A DNA stretch of 64,000 bases from Pseudomonadota bacterium. GTDB lineage: Bacteria; Pseudomonadota; Alphaproteobacteria; Acetobacterales; Acetobacteraceae. The DNA is taken from NCBI GenBank assembly GCA_021818505.1, contig JAKADX010000012.1:28057-92056 (forward strand), written 5' to 3'. Positions 51,524 through 61,219 of this stretch are shown here, piece after piece; positions within the stretch are counted from its first letter, which is position 1; every line of letters begins with the position of its first letter. The translations under genes and the position numbers were made by a program. The notes beneath the pieces were generated by a model, which worked only from the letters and a program-made list of their open reading frames with translations, did no database searches and was not told the origin of the DNA.

Positions 51524-52066
51524 ATGGTTGGCATCACACTGGCGCCCGAGCAGATCCGCAATGCGCCGCCGGAAGTGCGTCAGTGGCTGGAGCAACAGAT
51601 CGCGCAGATGCTGGGCCTGCGTCACCCCGCCGAGCCGGAGGCGGTGCCGCCGCGGCTTGTGGCATGCACGCCGGAGCAGGCCGCTGCCGTCCTCGCGCAG
51701 ATCCAGTCGGTGCTGCCGGCTGTCGCGGTGTTCCTCGAACTCGGACGCGAGCATGGTGCCATGACGCCGGACGGGCTGCGCGCGTTCCGGCTCGCGGACA
51801 TCGCGCGCAATGCCCGCCTGCCGTCGGTGGAGCATGTGTTGCAGGCCCTCGGCGTCATCGACGCGGCACTCCGCCGCGCCGTGGGCGATCCGGAAGCGAC
51901 CCTGTTCGCCCTCGACCCCCAGGGCCATTGCTTCGTGGCCGAGGCTACCAGCCGCAGCATCCTGGCGGTATGGAATGGTGTGCTGACACATGGGCAGGTC
52001 GAGTCGCGTCCGGCAGCCCAGGCATCCGCCGGGCCGATCGGCGCAATGCCGGTCGTGCCCGGCTGA
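51524..52066 (+). CDS. Hypothetical protein of the low-oxygen island
   Basis: 180 residues, not recognised. It is mainly helical: MVGITLAPEQIRNAPPEVRQWLEQQ, then VACTPEQAAAVLAQIQSVLP (about 48-67) and a segment LFALDPQGHCFVAEATSRSI before a low-complexity tail. No signal peptide and no membrane segment. It is the first gene after a well-formed anaerobox promoter and is followed 11 nt later by the triple-BON gene. Its position makes a role in low-oxygen physiology likely, but nothing more specific can be said. Confidence 0.75.
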   Translation: MVGITLAPEQIRNAPPEVRQWLEQQIAQMLGLRHPAEPEAVPPRLVACTPEQAAAVLAQIQSVLPAVAVFLELGREHGAMTPDGLRAFRLADIARNARLPSVEHVLQALGVIDAALRRAVGDPEATLFALDPQGHCFVAEATSRSILAVWNGVLTHGQVESRPAAQASAGPIGAMPVVPG

Positions 52067-52077
52067 GGGAGCGGGAC

Positions 52078-52770
52078 ATGAGCGAACGGCCGACCGATGA
52101 CCAGTCGATTGAACGCGCGGTGGTCGAGGAACTGGAGTGGGCGCCGCACGTCGATGCCGCCGGCATTCAGGTCGCGGTCCGCGACGGCACCGTGCATCTG
52201 ACCGGACACGTACGGACACTCGCCGAGGCGAAGGCCGCCGAACGCACCGCGTGGCATGTCCGGGGTGTCCACGACGTGGTCGCGGAGCTTGAGGTCCGCC
52301 GCCCGGCCGCGCACGCCCACGACGACACCGAGATCGCGCGCCGCGCGGCCGAAGTCCTGGGCTGGGATTCGCGGCTTCCCAGCCGGCAGATCACCGCCAC
52401 GGTGCAGAACGGCGTCATCACTCTGACGGGCACGGTGGATTGGCAATATCAGCGGGCCGATGCGGAGACCCGGGTGCAGCACCTTGCCGGCGTGGTCGGT
52501 GTGGACAACCGGATCGAGGTCCGCACCGTCCCGGCCGCCGACGAGGAGATCCGCGAAAAAGTGCTGCGCGCCCTGCATCGCCATGCCGAACTCGACGCCT
52601 CGGGCATCGGGATCGCCGTCGCCAGCGGGTGCGTCACGCTGTCGGGCACCGTTCCCGGCTTCGGTCAGCGCCGCATCGCCGAGAACGCGGCCTGGTCCGC
52701 CCGCGGCGTGAACGAGGTGGTGGACCGGATGCGCGTCGTGCGTCCGCCGCAGCCGCGCCCGCCGGCCTGA
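52078..52770 (+). CDS. Triple BON-domain protein
   Basis: 230 residues made of three BON domains: about 10-75 (IQVAVRDGTVHLTGHVRTLAEAK), 80-150 (ITATVQNGVITLTGTVDWQYQR) and 155-225 (IGIAVASGCVTLSGTVPGFGQ). BON domains bind phospholipid or periplasmic partners in proteins such as OsmY. No signal peptide is visible, so a cytoplasmic or membrane-surface place is likely. GAGGGAG lies about 7 nt before the ATG. It ends 2 nt before the convergent response regulator stop. Confidence 0.88.
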   Translation: MSERPTDDQSIERAVVEELEWAPHVDAAGIQVAVRDGTVHLTGHVRTLAEAKAAERTAWHVRGVHDVVAELEVRRPAAHAHDDTEIARRAAEVLGWDSRLPSRQITATVQNGVITLTGTVDWQYQRADAETRVQHLAGVVGVDNRIEVRTVPAADEEIREKVLRALHRHAELDASGIGIAVASGCVTLSGTVPGFGQRRIAENAAWSARGVNEVVDRMRVVRPPQPRPPA

Positions 52771-52772
52771 CG

Positions 52773-53165
52773 CTAGCGGCCTCCGGCGGCGACGAAGTCC
52801 AGCAGATCATCCTCGGCCGGCGGCTTTTCCAGGACCTTGGCGACGCCGAGCTCTGCTGCGCGCTCACGGATTGCCGGCGAGGACGATCCGGTGATGAGCA
52901 TGACGCGCGGCGTGGTTCCCTCGGCGCGCAGACGTTCCACCAACTCCAGCCCGGTCATGTGCGGCATGTGGTGGTCCAGAACCAGGCAGTCCGGGCGCGG
53001 ACCCTCGTCGGCCAGGAACGCGGCCGCCGAAGCGTAGGTCTTGACGCGATGCCCGGCCACTTCCAGCAGGAACCGCAGCGAGTCGAGCACGGCCGCGTCG
53101 TCGTCGATCACCGCCGCCGCCCATTCGCCTGCCGCTGCCACTTGCGCGCTCCTGCCCGTCCACAT
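52773..53165 (-). CDS. Single-domain response regulator
   Basis: 130 residues, a receiver domain only. The acidic pocket is AVIDDDAAV, the phospho-acceptor is Asp in CLVLDHHMPHMTG, the switch residue Thr is in MLITGSS and the Lys is in VLEKPP. It has no output domain. It sits between the BON operon and fixL with an anaerobox about 67 nt upstream. It may take phosphate from FixL or work as a FixK-induced feedback element. No strong ribosome site precedes the start at 53165. Confidence 0.88.
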   Translation of the reverse strand: MWTGRSAQVAAAGEWAAAVIDDDAAVLDSLRFLLEVAGHRVKTYASAAAFLADEGPRPDCLVLDHHMPHMTGLELVERLRAEGTTPRVMLITGSSSPAIRERAAELGVAKVLEKPPAEDDLLDFVAAGGR

Positions 53166-53199
53166 GGCGCCACGATGACGTACGCCGGCGCGAGGTGCG

Positions 53200-53213
53200 C
53201 TGATCTAGGTCAG
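53200..53213. promoter_or_regulatory. Weak anaerobox-like repeat
   Basis: CTGATCTAGGTCAG is a palindrome with one mismatch per half from TTGAT-N4-RTCAA. It falls where the -10 region of the response-regulator promoter would lie, so it may be fortuitous or a repressing second site. Confidence 0.35.
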
Positions 53214-53231
53214 GCCGGCGTCCGATCGGCG

Positions 53232-53245
53232 TTGATCTGGATCAA
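53232..53245 (-). promoter_or_regulatory. Fnr/FixK anaerobox upstream of the single-domain response regulator
   Basis: TTGATCTGGATCAA, a perfect consensus box. It overlaps the last codons of fixL and is centred about 73 nt before the response-regulator start, suitable for activation of that gene by FixK. Confidence 0.78.
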
Positions 53246-54372
53246 AGTGGACCGCTTGCGGGCGGTGGTGCCTGCGGCAGCGTGAAACGAAAGACGGTGC
53301 CGCCGCCACTTTCCTCAACCCATATGCGCCCGCCATGCGCCTCGATGATCGTGCGGCAGATGGAAAGCCCAACACCCATCCCTTCCGCCTTGGTGGTCAC
53401 GAACGGCTGGAACAGTTGCGCCGCCACGCCCGGCGCCAACCCCGGGCCGGTGTCGGCGACGCTGACGCGCACCACCGCACCCTCGGTCGTCGCCTCTACC
53501 GTCAGTTCGCGGCGCGTCACATGCTCCATCGCTTCGACCGCATTGCGCATCAGGTTCAGCAGCACCTGCTGCACCTGCACGCGCTCAACCAGAACCTCCG
53601 GCAGGTCGGAGGCCAGGCGCAGCGTGACGTGGACATTGCGCTCCCGCGCGCCAAGCAATGCAAGTGCGCTCGCCTCCTCGATCAACTGGCCGACCGGCTC
53701 AGGGCGGCGATGCATCTCGCCGCGCGCGACAAAGGCGCGCAGGCGACGGATGATCTCGCCGGCGCGCAGCGTCTGCTGCGCCGCCAGCCCCATCGCGTCG
53801 CGCACCCGCGACAGATCCGGCGTCGGCGCGTCGAGCAGCCGCTGTGCCCCGCGCAGATAGTTTGCAGTTGCAGTCAGCGGCTGGTTCAGTTCGTGCGCCA
53901 GCGCCGCTGCCATCTGTCCGGTCGCGCGCAGGCGCGAGGCGTGCAGCAGTTCCTGTTGCAGCTCCTGCACCCGCGCGCGCGTCTTCTGCGATTCGGTCAG
54001 GTCGCGGATAAAGCCGATGAAGACGCGCCGCGCACCGAACCGCGCCTCGCCCACGGACAGCTCCATCGGAAATGTGCTGCCGTCGCGGCGCATCCCCACC
54101 ACGACCCGGCCGATACCGATGATGCGACGCTCACCGGTGGTCAGGTAGCGGCGCATGTAGCCGTCATGCTCTTCGCGATAGGGCGAGGGCATCAGCATCC
54201 TGACATTCTGCCCCTGCACCTCGGCGGCGGCGTAGCCGAACTGCCGTTCGGCCGCGGCGCTGAATTCCTCGATCAGCCCGTGCTCGTCGATCACCACCAT
54301 GGCATCGGGAACGGTTTCCAGGATCGCGCGCAGCTGCGCTTCGCGCGCGCTGGCGTCGGGCGCGCCGGTCAT
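53242..54372 (-). CDS. fixL: Oxygen sensor histidine kinase FixL
   Basis: 376 residues, soluble with no membrane segment. The haem-PAS domain (about 10-125) has the haem-binding His69 in [16 protein letters not shown] and Arg89 in [12 protein letters not shown]. Their 20-residue spacing equals His200/Arg220 of Bradyrhizobium FixL, so an O2-binding haem is very likely. The kinase has the H-box His160 in [11 protein letters not shown], then [16 protein letters not shown] and [10 protein letters not shown]. When O2 leaves the haem the kinase phosphorylates FixJ. The stop overlaps no gene start but the start overlaps the fixJ stop (ATGA), giving a fixJ-fixL operon in this order. Confidence 0.95.
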   Translation of the reverse strand: MTGAPDASAREAQLRAILETVPDAMVVIDEHGLIEEFSAAAERQFGYAAAEVQGQNVRMLMPSPYREEHDGYMRRYLTTGERRIIGIGRVVVGMRRDGSTFPMELSVGEARFGARRVFIGFIRDLTESQKTRARVQELQQELLHASRLRATGQMAAALAHELNQPLTATANYLRGAQRLLDAPTPDLSRVRDAMGLAAQQTLRAGEIIRRLRAFVARGEMHRRPEPVGQLIEEASALALLGARERNVHVTLRLASDLPEVLVERVQVQQVLLNLMRNAVEAMEHVTRRELTVEATTEGAVVRVSVADTGPGLAPGVAAQLFQPFVTTKAEGMGVGLSICRTIIEAHGGRIWVEESGGGTVFRFTLPQAPPPASGPL

Positions 54373-54989
54373 GCCGATCGGTCCGGCATCGCGGCCTGCA
54401 CCAGCCGCACCAGTTCGGGCAGACTGCGAACCTGCAGCTTCTCCATCACCCGCAGGCGATGCACCTCGATGGTGCGCGGGCTGGCGCCGAGATCGAGCGC
54501 GATCTGCTTGCTCGCGTGCCCGGCGACCATTCCGTCGAGCACCTCGCGTTCGCGCGGCGTCAGCATTCCCAACCGGCGCGCCGCCGCCTGCGCTGTCGCC
54601 TGCGACGTGCGCAGCGCCCGACCCGCAGCCAACGCGCGCTGGACCGCGTCGAGCAATTGCTCGTCATCGAAAGGCTTTTCCAGAAAATCGAGGGCGCCAT
54701 CCTTCAGCGCCTGCACCGCCGTCGGGACGTCGCCGTGCCCGGTGATCACGACCACGGGAACCTGCCAGCCGAGCGCCTGCAGCCGCGCCTGCAGCTCGAG
54801 CCCTCCAAGGCCGGGCATGCGCACGTCGGTCAGCAGACAGCCGACCGGCTCCGCTTCGGCCGCGCGCAGGAACGCCTCGGCGGTCGGGTGGACGGCCACC
54901 TGCAGCCCGGCCGAGCCAAGCAGAAAGGCCAGCGAGCTGCGTACCGCCTCATCGTCATCCACCACATGCACGACGTCGCCGTCCGTCAT
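54369..54989 (-). CDS. fixJ: Two-component response regulator FixJ
   Basis: 206 residues. Receiver domain 1-120 with DDD at 11-13, phospho-Asp55 in [21 protein letters not shown] and Lys in FLEKPF. A LuxR-type DNA-binding domain at about 140-200 has [22 protein letters not shown] and [16 protein letters not shown]. FixJ-phosphate activates fixK transcription. It is transcribed leftward, divergent from fixK across 109 nt that contain a FixJ-like binding sequence. Confidence 0.95.
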   Translation of the reverse strand: MTDGDVVHVVDDDEAVRSSLAFLLGSAGLQVAVHPTAEAFLRAAEAEPVGCLLTDVRMPGLGGLELQARLQALGWQVPVVVITGHGDVPTAVQALKDGALDFLEKPFDDEQLLDAVQRALAAGRALRTSQATAQAAARRLGMLTPREREVLDGMVAGHASKQIALDLGASPRTIEVHRLRVMEKLQVRSLPELVRLVQAAMPDRSA

Positions 54990-55000
54990 TCCGCCTGCCC

Positions 55001-55020
55001 GTACGTAGTGTTGCGTACGC
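55001..55020. promoter_or_regulatory. FixJ-like binding site in the fixJ-fixK gap
   Basis: GTACGTAGTGTTGCGTACGC: GTACGTAG matches the GTAMGTAG element I recall for FixJ at fixK promoters, and GTACG...CGTAC gives an inverted repeat. It is about 80-100 nt before the fixK start, correct for FixJ-phosphate activation of fixK. Confidence 0.55.
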
Positions 55021-55098
55021 AGTCATCCTGATTCCGTCGCCGCGCCGGGAGGGTTAGACCCGCCGGCGAAGCAGCGCCGGTCGCGCAGGGAGCCCGCC

Positions 55099-55812
55099 AT
55101 GGAACAGTCATCGCAGCACACCTTCGCCCAACCGCGACGGATCGGTCTCACGATCGCGCGAGCCGGCGCGGAGGCGTCGCCCCCGCAGCCCCCCCTCGCG
55201 GCGCTGGAGGATTTCGCAGTCACGGTCGCGATCCGCAAGGATGCGGAGATCCATGCTCAGGGCGATCGGGCACTTTACTGCTACCGGATTGTGAGCGGCT
55301 GCGTGCGGAGCGTCAAGCTGATGGAGGACGGACGCCGCCAGATCAACGAGTTCCTGCTGCCCGGCGACTGGTTCGGCTTCGAGGCACTGGAGACACACGA
55401 CGTCGCCGCCGAAGCGGTCAGCGAGACGGTGCTGCGCCGCTATCCCCGCCGCGCCTGCGACGCGCTGGCCGCGGAGGATGTGCGGATCACGCGTTGGCTG
55501 CTGACGCTGGCCACTGACCACCTGCGCTCGGCGCGCGACCGGATGGTGGCGCTGGGCCGCAAGACCGCCTCGGAGCGGATCGCCGGCTTCCTGCTGGAGA
55601 TGGCCAAGCGGATGCCGAACGACCGCTCGGGCACCGTGGCACTGCCGATGAGCCGCGGCGACATCGCCGACCATCTCGGCTTGACGATCGAGACGGTGTG
55701 CCGCTGCCTCGCGCAAATGCGCCGCGACGGCACCATCGGGCTGACGCGCACCAGCCTGATGGTGCGTCAGCGCGCCGCGCTGGAGGCGGTGGCTGACGCG
55801 ACGCGACACTGA
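55099..55812 (+). CDS. fixK: FixK-type Crp/Fnr transcriptional activator
   Basis: 237 residues. A cyclic-nucleotide-binding-like N-domain (about 40-150: ADIHAQGDRALYCYRIVSGCVRSVK-type region) is followed by a dimer helix and the HTH SRGDIADHLGLTIETVCRCL (about 190-209). The Glu and Arg of ETVCR are the residues that read TTGAT half sites. The N-terminal cysteines of oxygen-sensing Fnr are absent, so it senses oxygen only through FixLJ, as FixK does. GGGAG lies before the ATG. Its predicted target boxes lie in five places within the neighbouring 10 kb. Confidence 0.9.
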   Translation: MEQSSQHTFAQPRRIGLTIARAGAEASPPQPPLAALEDFAVTVAIRKDAEIHAQGDRALYCYRIVSGCVRSVKLMEDGRRQINEFLLPGDWFGFEALETHDVAAEAVSETVLRRYPRRACDALAAEDVRITRWLLTLATDHLRSARDRMVALGRKTASERIAGFLLEMAKRMPNDRSGTVALPMSRGDIADHLGLTIETVCRCLAQMRRDGTIGLTRTSLMVRQRAALEAVADATRH

Positions 55813-55847
55813 CCCTTCGTTCCGGGCTGTGTCGCCGGGCAACACCA

Positions 55848-55861
55848 TTGATCCTGATCAA
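55848..55861 (+). promoter_or_regulatory. Fnr/FixK anaerobox upstream of host-attachment copy 2
   Basis: TTGATCCTGATCAA, a perfect consensus box, centred about 62 nt before the ATG at 55917. CATGAG at 55884-55889, 22 nt after the box, could be a poor -10, again the class II geometry. Confidence 0.78.
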
Positions 55862-55916
55862 TCCCTTCCGCCGCTCAAGGGACCATGAGCCGTCATCGCG
55901 GCAGGGGGAGGGCGAG

Positions 55917-56366
55917 ATGATGAGCATGGGATCGACGCGGCTCTGGGTGCTGGTGACGGACGGTCATCGCGCGCGGATCGTGGTCCCCTCGGCGTCGGAG
56001 GGACAGTTCCACACGCAGCTGATCCTGGGTGTGGCGCAGTATCCCTACTGCCCGCCGCCGCTGCGCAGCGGACTCCGCAGCGTCCCGCATGGCCAGTTCA
56101 CGGCCGATGTGGCGCATCGGATCGACGAAGCGGCCGAGCACGACGCATTCGACCGCCTGATCGTGATGGTCCCTCACGCGGTCGCCGACGAGATCCGTCG
56201 CGCCCTCCATCCGACCACGCGCGCGCGATTGGCGATGATGCTGGATCAAGATTGCGTGACGCTGGATGATACGGCGCTGTCCGCGCGGCTCGCGCGCTGG
56301 TGGCCGGCGCATGACGAAGTCGCCGAAGCGGGAGCCGACGTGCCGCGCGCCGCCGCCACCGCGTGA
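55917..56366 (+). CDS. Host-attachment family protein (baeRF-like), copy 2
   Basis: 149 residues. STRLWVLVTDGHRARIVVPS then DEAAEHDAFDRLIVMVPHAVADEIRRAL and a C-terminal LARWW. It is a diverged paralogue of the protein at 47512-47967, sharing the xADGxHARxV and FDRLxxxxPxxxxxxIR patterns. The ATG at 55917 has GGAGGGCGAG upstream; other ATGs 3 and 9 nt later are possible. An anaerobox directly precedes it, so it is a likely FixK target. Function unknown. Confidence 0.83.
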   Translation: MMSMGSTRLWVLVTDGHRARIVVPSASEGQFHTQLILGVAQYPYCPPPLRSGLRSVPHGQFTADVAHRIDEAAEHDAFDRLIVMVPHAVADEIRRALHPTTRARLAMMLDQDCVTLDDTALSARLARWWPAHDEVAEAGADVPRAAATA

Positions 56367-56401
56367 CGCGTTCACCGGTTTCTGTCCGCCGCCTGCGTAC
56401 G

Positions 56402-57319
56402 CTAGCCGTGCGAGAACATCTGCTTGCCGGGGACGTCTAGCCGCGCCGTCAGGATGGACGCATCGCCTGAGTCGGTGATGTAAAGCGTCCGACCATCCGC
56501 GCCGCCGAACGCCAGATTGGTCGTGTGCGTGCTGCCGCAGGACACGATCCGGTACACCGGCTCCCCGAGCGCGCTGACCAGCCAGACGCAACCGAGGCCG
56601 AAATGCGCGATCAGCAGCCGGCCCTGCGCATCCAGCGCCAGCCCGTCGGGACCGCCGCCGCCGGAAAGCTGTACGAAGTTGCCGACCTTGCCGACACTGC
56701 CGTCGCGCAGCAGCGGCACGCGCCAGACCGCGTTCGCCCGCGTCACCGCCAGATAGAGCGCCGTTTCCTCCAGATTCATCACCAACCCGTTCGGGCTCGG
56801 CACGTTGTCCAGCAGGCATGTCACGGCGCCATCCGCGCACACGCGGAACAGCCGCCCGGTCGGGTCGTGCAGTCCGGTCATGCCCTGGTCGGTGAAATAC
56901 AGGTCTCCGTTCCGCGCAAAGAACAGATCATTCACCGCCTTGAACCGCTCCAGCCCTGCCCGGACGAGATATGGCGTCACGTGGCCGTTCACCGGATCGA
57001 GCAGCATGATCCCATGTTTGTAATCGGCGATGAAGATGCGGCCGTCGCGGTGAATTTTCAGGCCGTTGGGCCAGCCGTCATATTCCGCGATGACGGCGAG
57101 CGCGCCCTCCGGTGCCACGCGGAAGACACGCCCGTTGACCACGTCCACGCACCAGAGATTGCCGTCGCGATCAAAGGACGGCCCCTCCAGCAGCGATCGG
57201 GCGGGCATCCCGATCGGCTGGCCGAGCACCCATTCATTGTCCTCGGCCGCCTGGTTGAGCGCATCCGGCAGACGCGCGAATACTTCCGTTTCGATGATTC
57301 GTGGTGGGGCAAAGAACAT
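56402..57319 (-). CDS. SMP-30/gluconolactonase-like beta-propeller protein
   Basis: 305 residues, six-bladed propeller of the SMP-30 family: LLEGPSFDRDGNLWCVDVVNGRVFRV, YDGWPNGLKIHRDGRIFIADY, FKAVNDLFFARNGDLYFTDQG and NGLVMNLEETALYLAVT (regions). The Glu, Asn and Asp metal ligands of the family (LLEGP, WPNG, SPNGL, GPDG) are in place. It opens sugar lactones. It is downstream of the ABC permease by 52 nt in the same operon, suggesting that the imported sugar is oxidised to a lactone. ATG at 57319 with GGGAG 7 nt upstream. Confidence 0.88.
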   Translation of the reverse strand: MFFAPPRIIETEVFARLPDALNQAAEDNEWVLGQPIGMPARSLLEGPSFDRDGNLWCVDVVNGRVFRVAPEGALAVIAEYDGWPNGLKIHRDGRIFIADYKHGIMLLDPVNGHVTPYLVRAGLERFKAVNDLFFARNGDLYFTDQGMTGLHDPTGRLFRVCADGAVTCLLDNVPSPNGLVMNLEETALYLAVTRANAVWRVPLLRDGSVGKVGNFVQLSGGGGPDGLALDAQGRLLIAHFGLGCVWLVSALGEPVYRIVSCGSTHTTNLAFGGADGRTLYITDSGDASILTARLDVPGKQMFSHG

Positions 57320-57371
57320 TGCAGCTCCCGCTGGTGAATGTCCGCGGCGCACGTCGGGCCGTCGCGGCGGG

Positions 57372-58396
57372 TCAATTCGCCTCCGCAGCGGGGTTCGCCG
57401 CCGCCGTCTGCGTCACCTCCGACGCGGCGGCGAGTTTCGTGCGTCGCCGCGCCGCGACCACGGCCAGGCCGACCGCCAGGATCAGCATGATGCCGTCGAA
57501 AATCGGTTCCACAAAGAACGGCGCGCCAAGCTGGTTGAGGCCGGCAACCGTGACCGCGAGCACCGCGACGGCCAGCAGCGTGCCGAGCACGTTCACCCGT
57601 CCCGGCCGGACCGATGTCGCGCCGAGCAGTGCGGCGGTAAAGGCCGGCAAGAGGTATTCCGGTCCCACCGAACTCTGACCGACCTGCAACTGCGATTGCA
57701 GCACGATGCCCGCGAAGGCCGAGAGCAGTCCGGCCACCAGAAACGCCGCCGTGACATAGCGGCGCGCGGAAATGCCGTTCAGCTCCGCGGTGCGCGGACT
57801 GGCGCCGAGCACATAGAGATAACGTCCCGCCGGCAGATATTCGAACACCACGAACAGCGCGCCGCCCGCGAGCACGACATACAGCGCCGGAAGCGGCACA
57901 CCGTACAACGCGCCGGAGATATTGGTGAAGCTGTCGGGCAACGCGGCGATGACCTGCTGTCCGCCGGTGTACCATTCGTTCAGGCCATAGATCAGCGTAC
58001 CGGTTCCCAGCGTCGCGATGAAGCTGTCGATGCCGACGAACGTGACCAGCACGCCGTTGGCCAATCCGACCAGGATGCCGAGCAGCAAGACTGCGCCGGA
58101 GGCTGCCGGCCACGAAAGGCCCTCTCCCTGCAATCCGATCACCAGCACCTGCGAGATGCCGAGCAGGAAGCCGACCGATAGGTCGAAATGGTTGGCGGTC
58201 ATCGGCACGAACACTGCGAAGGCCAGCAGCGCCTGCACCGATTTGTTGTTCACGATCGAGCGGATGTTGAAGGCGGTCGGAAACGTGTCCGGCTTCAGCA
58301 CCGAAAAGGCGATCAGGAGCACGATCAACAGCGCGAGCAGGCCCCAGGTCGAGAGCACATGCGCCATGCCGACGCGACGTCGATGCCCGGTGCCGG

Positions 58397-58400
<4 letters not shown>
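57372..58400 (-). CDS. Sugar ABC transporter permease (RbsC type)
   Basis: 342 residues with eight to ten hydrophobic segments and the RbsC-like stretches FAVFVPMTANHFDLSVG and VTFVGIDSFIATLGTGTLIYGLNEW, and LAVAVLAVTVAGLNQLG. It forms the membrane channel of a CUT2 sugar importer with the ATPase and binding protein encoded upstream. Its start overlaps the ATPase stop (ATGA). A charged cytoplasmic tail ends the protein. Confidence 0.93.
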
Positions 58401-59914
<1,514 letters not shown>

Positions 59915-59930
59915 GGCGCGTCGGACGCGG

Positions 59931-61025
59931 CTACTTCACCCCCCAGATCGTCAGGTAGTGCGCTTTGTAGTTGTTGTCGGGCACGAAGATGTCCTGCTTG
60001 CCGCCTTCGACATTGACGTTCTCGGGCGTCACCAGATAGGGCGGCTGCACGAAACCGCTCGGCGGCGCCTTGTTGAAGGCACGATTGAACTCATCGACCG
60101 CCTGATAGGCCTGCAACTCGATGGGCTCGGAGACGGTGACCACCTGATACTGGTTGCCCTTGCGGATGCGCTCATAGGCGGAGCGGTTGCCGTCTGCGCC
60201 GATGAGCTTCGCCTGCTCCGGCTTCACGCCGGAGGCGCGCAGCGAGGGAACGGCGAAGTCGAGATCATTGTCGCCGACCGAGGTGATGTAGAGCGGCAGG
60301 CCGAAGCGTTGCACCCAGCTCGTCGTCAGTTGCGGCATCCGCTGTGCCGCCTCGGAGGCCGGGAAGTTGGCGTAGTCGAGCACCTTGCAGCCTCCGCACG
60401 CGGCGATCGCGTCGCGCGTCGCGCCGGACTTGGTCTCGGCGATCTGGTACTCGTTGTGTGTGATGACGATGACGCGCGCCGTGCCCTTGCTGTCGGCGAT
60501 CGCCCAGTCGGCCTCCGCCTTGCCGATCTCGCGCGGGTCTTCCTGGATATTGACGAACAGGTGCAGGTCCGGTTGCGGGCCGGGCAGCGAGGCGGCGTGC
60601 AGGCCGATCACCGTGATGCCGCGCTCCACGGCGGTACGGATCGGGCCCTGCAGGCTCTTGGCATCGGCGAAGATGGCGATGCCGTTCGGCTTCAGCGCGA
60701 TCGCCTGGTTGAACCCGGCGACCCAGTTGGCCGGGCTGCCCTTGCCGTCGATGACCGTGAGCTTCCACCCCAGATGCGCGGCGGCCTGCTTCATGTAGAG
60801 GCCATACTCGCGCGAGATGTCGTTCTGCTCATCGCCGGACAGATAGACGACGAACATGCCCTTGGCGGGCGTCGGCGCGGCGGTCGGCCCCTCCCACTTG
60901 GTCTGCGGACCGGCATACCGCGCGACCGCGGCTGTGGCGGCGGCAACGCCGCTGTCGTCGGCCCGCGCTCCCGCCTGCCACGCGGCAACGCCCAGCAGCA
61001 AGGCGCCTGCAAGAATCGGCTTCAT
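59931..61025 (-). CDS. Sugar ABC transporter periplasmic substrate-binding protein
   Basis: 364 residues. A signal peptide (MKPILAGALLLGVAAWQAGARA) precedes a periplasmic-binding-protein type I fold: FVVYLSGDEQNDISREYG, FNQAIALKPNGIAIFADA, VIVITHNEYQIAETK and IGADGNRSAYERIRKG. It delivers a sugar to the CUT2 transporter. GGGGAG lies 7 nt before the ATG at 61025. It is the first gene of the operon and has a good promoter upstream. Confidence 0.92.
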   Translation of the reverse strand: MKPILAGALLLGVAAWQAGARADDSGVAAATAAVARYAGPQTKWEGPTAAPTPAKGMFVVYLSGDEQNDISREYGLYMKQAAAHLGWKLTVIDGKGSPANWVAGFNQAIALKPNGIAIFADAKSLQGPIRTAVERGITVIGLHAASLPGPQPDLHLFVNIQEDPREIGKAEADWAIADSKGTARVIVITHNEYQIAETKSGATRDAIAACGGCKVLDYANFPASEAAQRMPQLTTSWVQRFGLPLYITSVGDNDLDFAVPSLRASGVKPEQAKLIGADGNRSAYERIRKGNQYQVVTVSEPIELQAYQAVDEFNRAFNKAPPSGFVQPPYLVTPENVNVEGGKQDIFVPDNNYKAHYLTIWGVK

Positions 61026-61147
61026 CACGTCCACTCCCCTGTGGTCGCGCCTGGTGCGCGCCATTGTTTTGCGAGGACGGTCCTCCGCCCCCGCACCGGC
61101 GACAAGTGCTTCCGCCCATCGGTCATGGACGGCCGACTCACCTGCCC

Positions 61148-61175
61148 GTGATAGAGATCGCTGACCCGGCGTCAA
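61148..61175 (-). promoter_or_regulatory. Promoter of the sugar ABC operon
   Basis: Minus strand TTGACG (61175-61170), 16-nt spacer, TATCAC (61153-61148), about 120 nt upstream of the binding-protein start. Both hexamers are close to consensus; the long leader leaves room for a regulator site that I cannot identify. Confidence 0.5.
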
Positions 61176-61219
61176 GGTCCGGGCGCGCCCGCCGCCCCGT
61201 GTCCCGCTCTGCATCCGAC

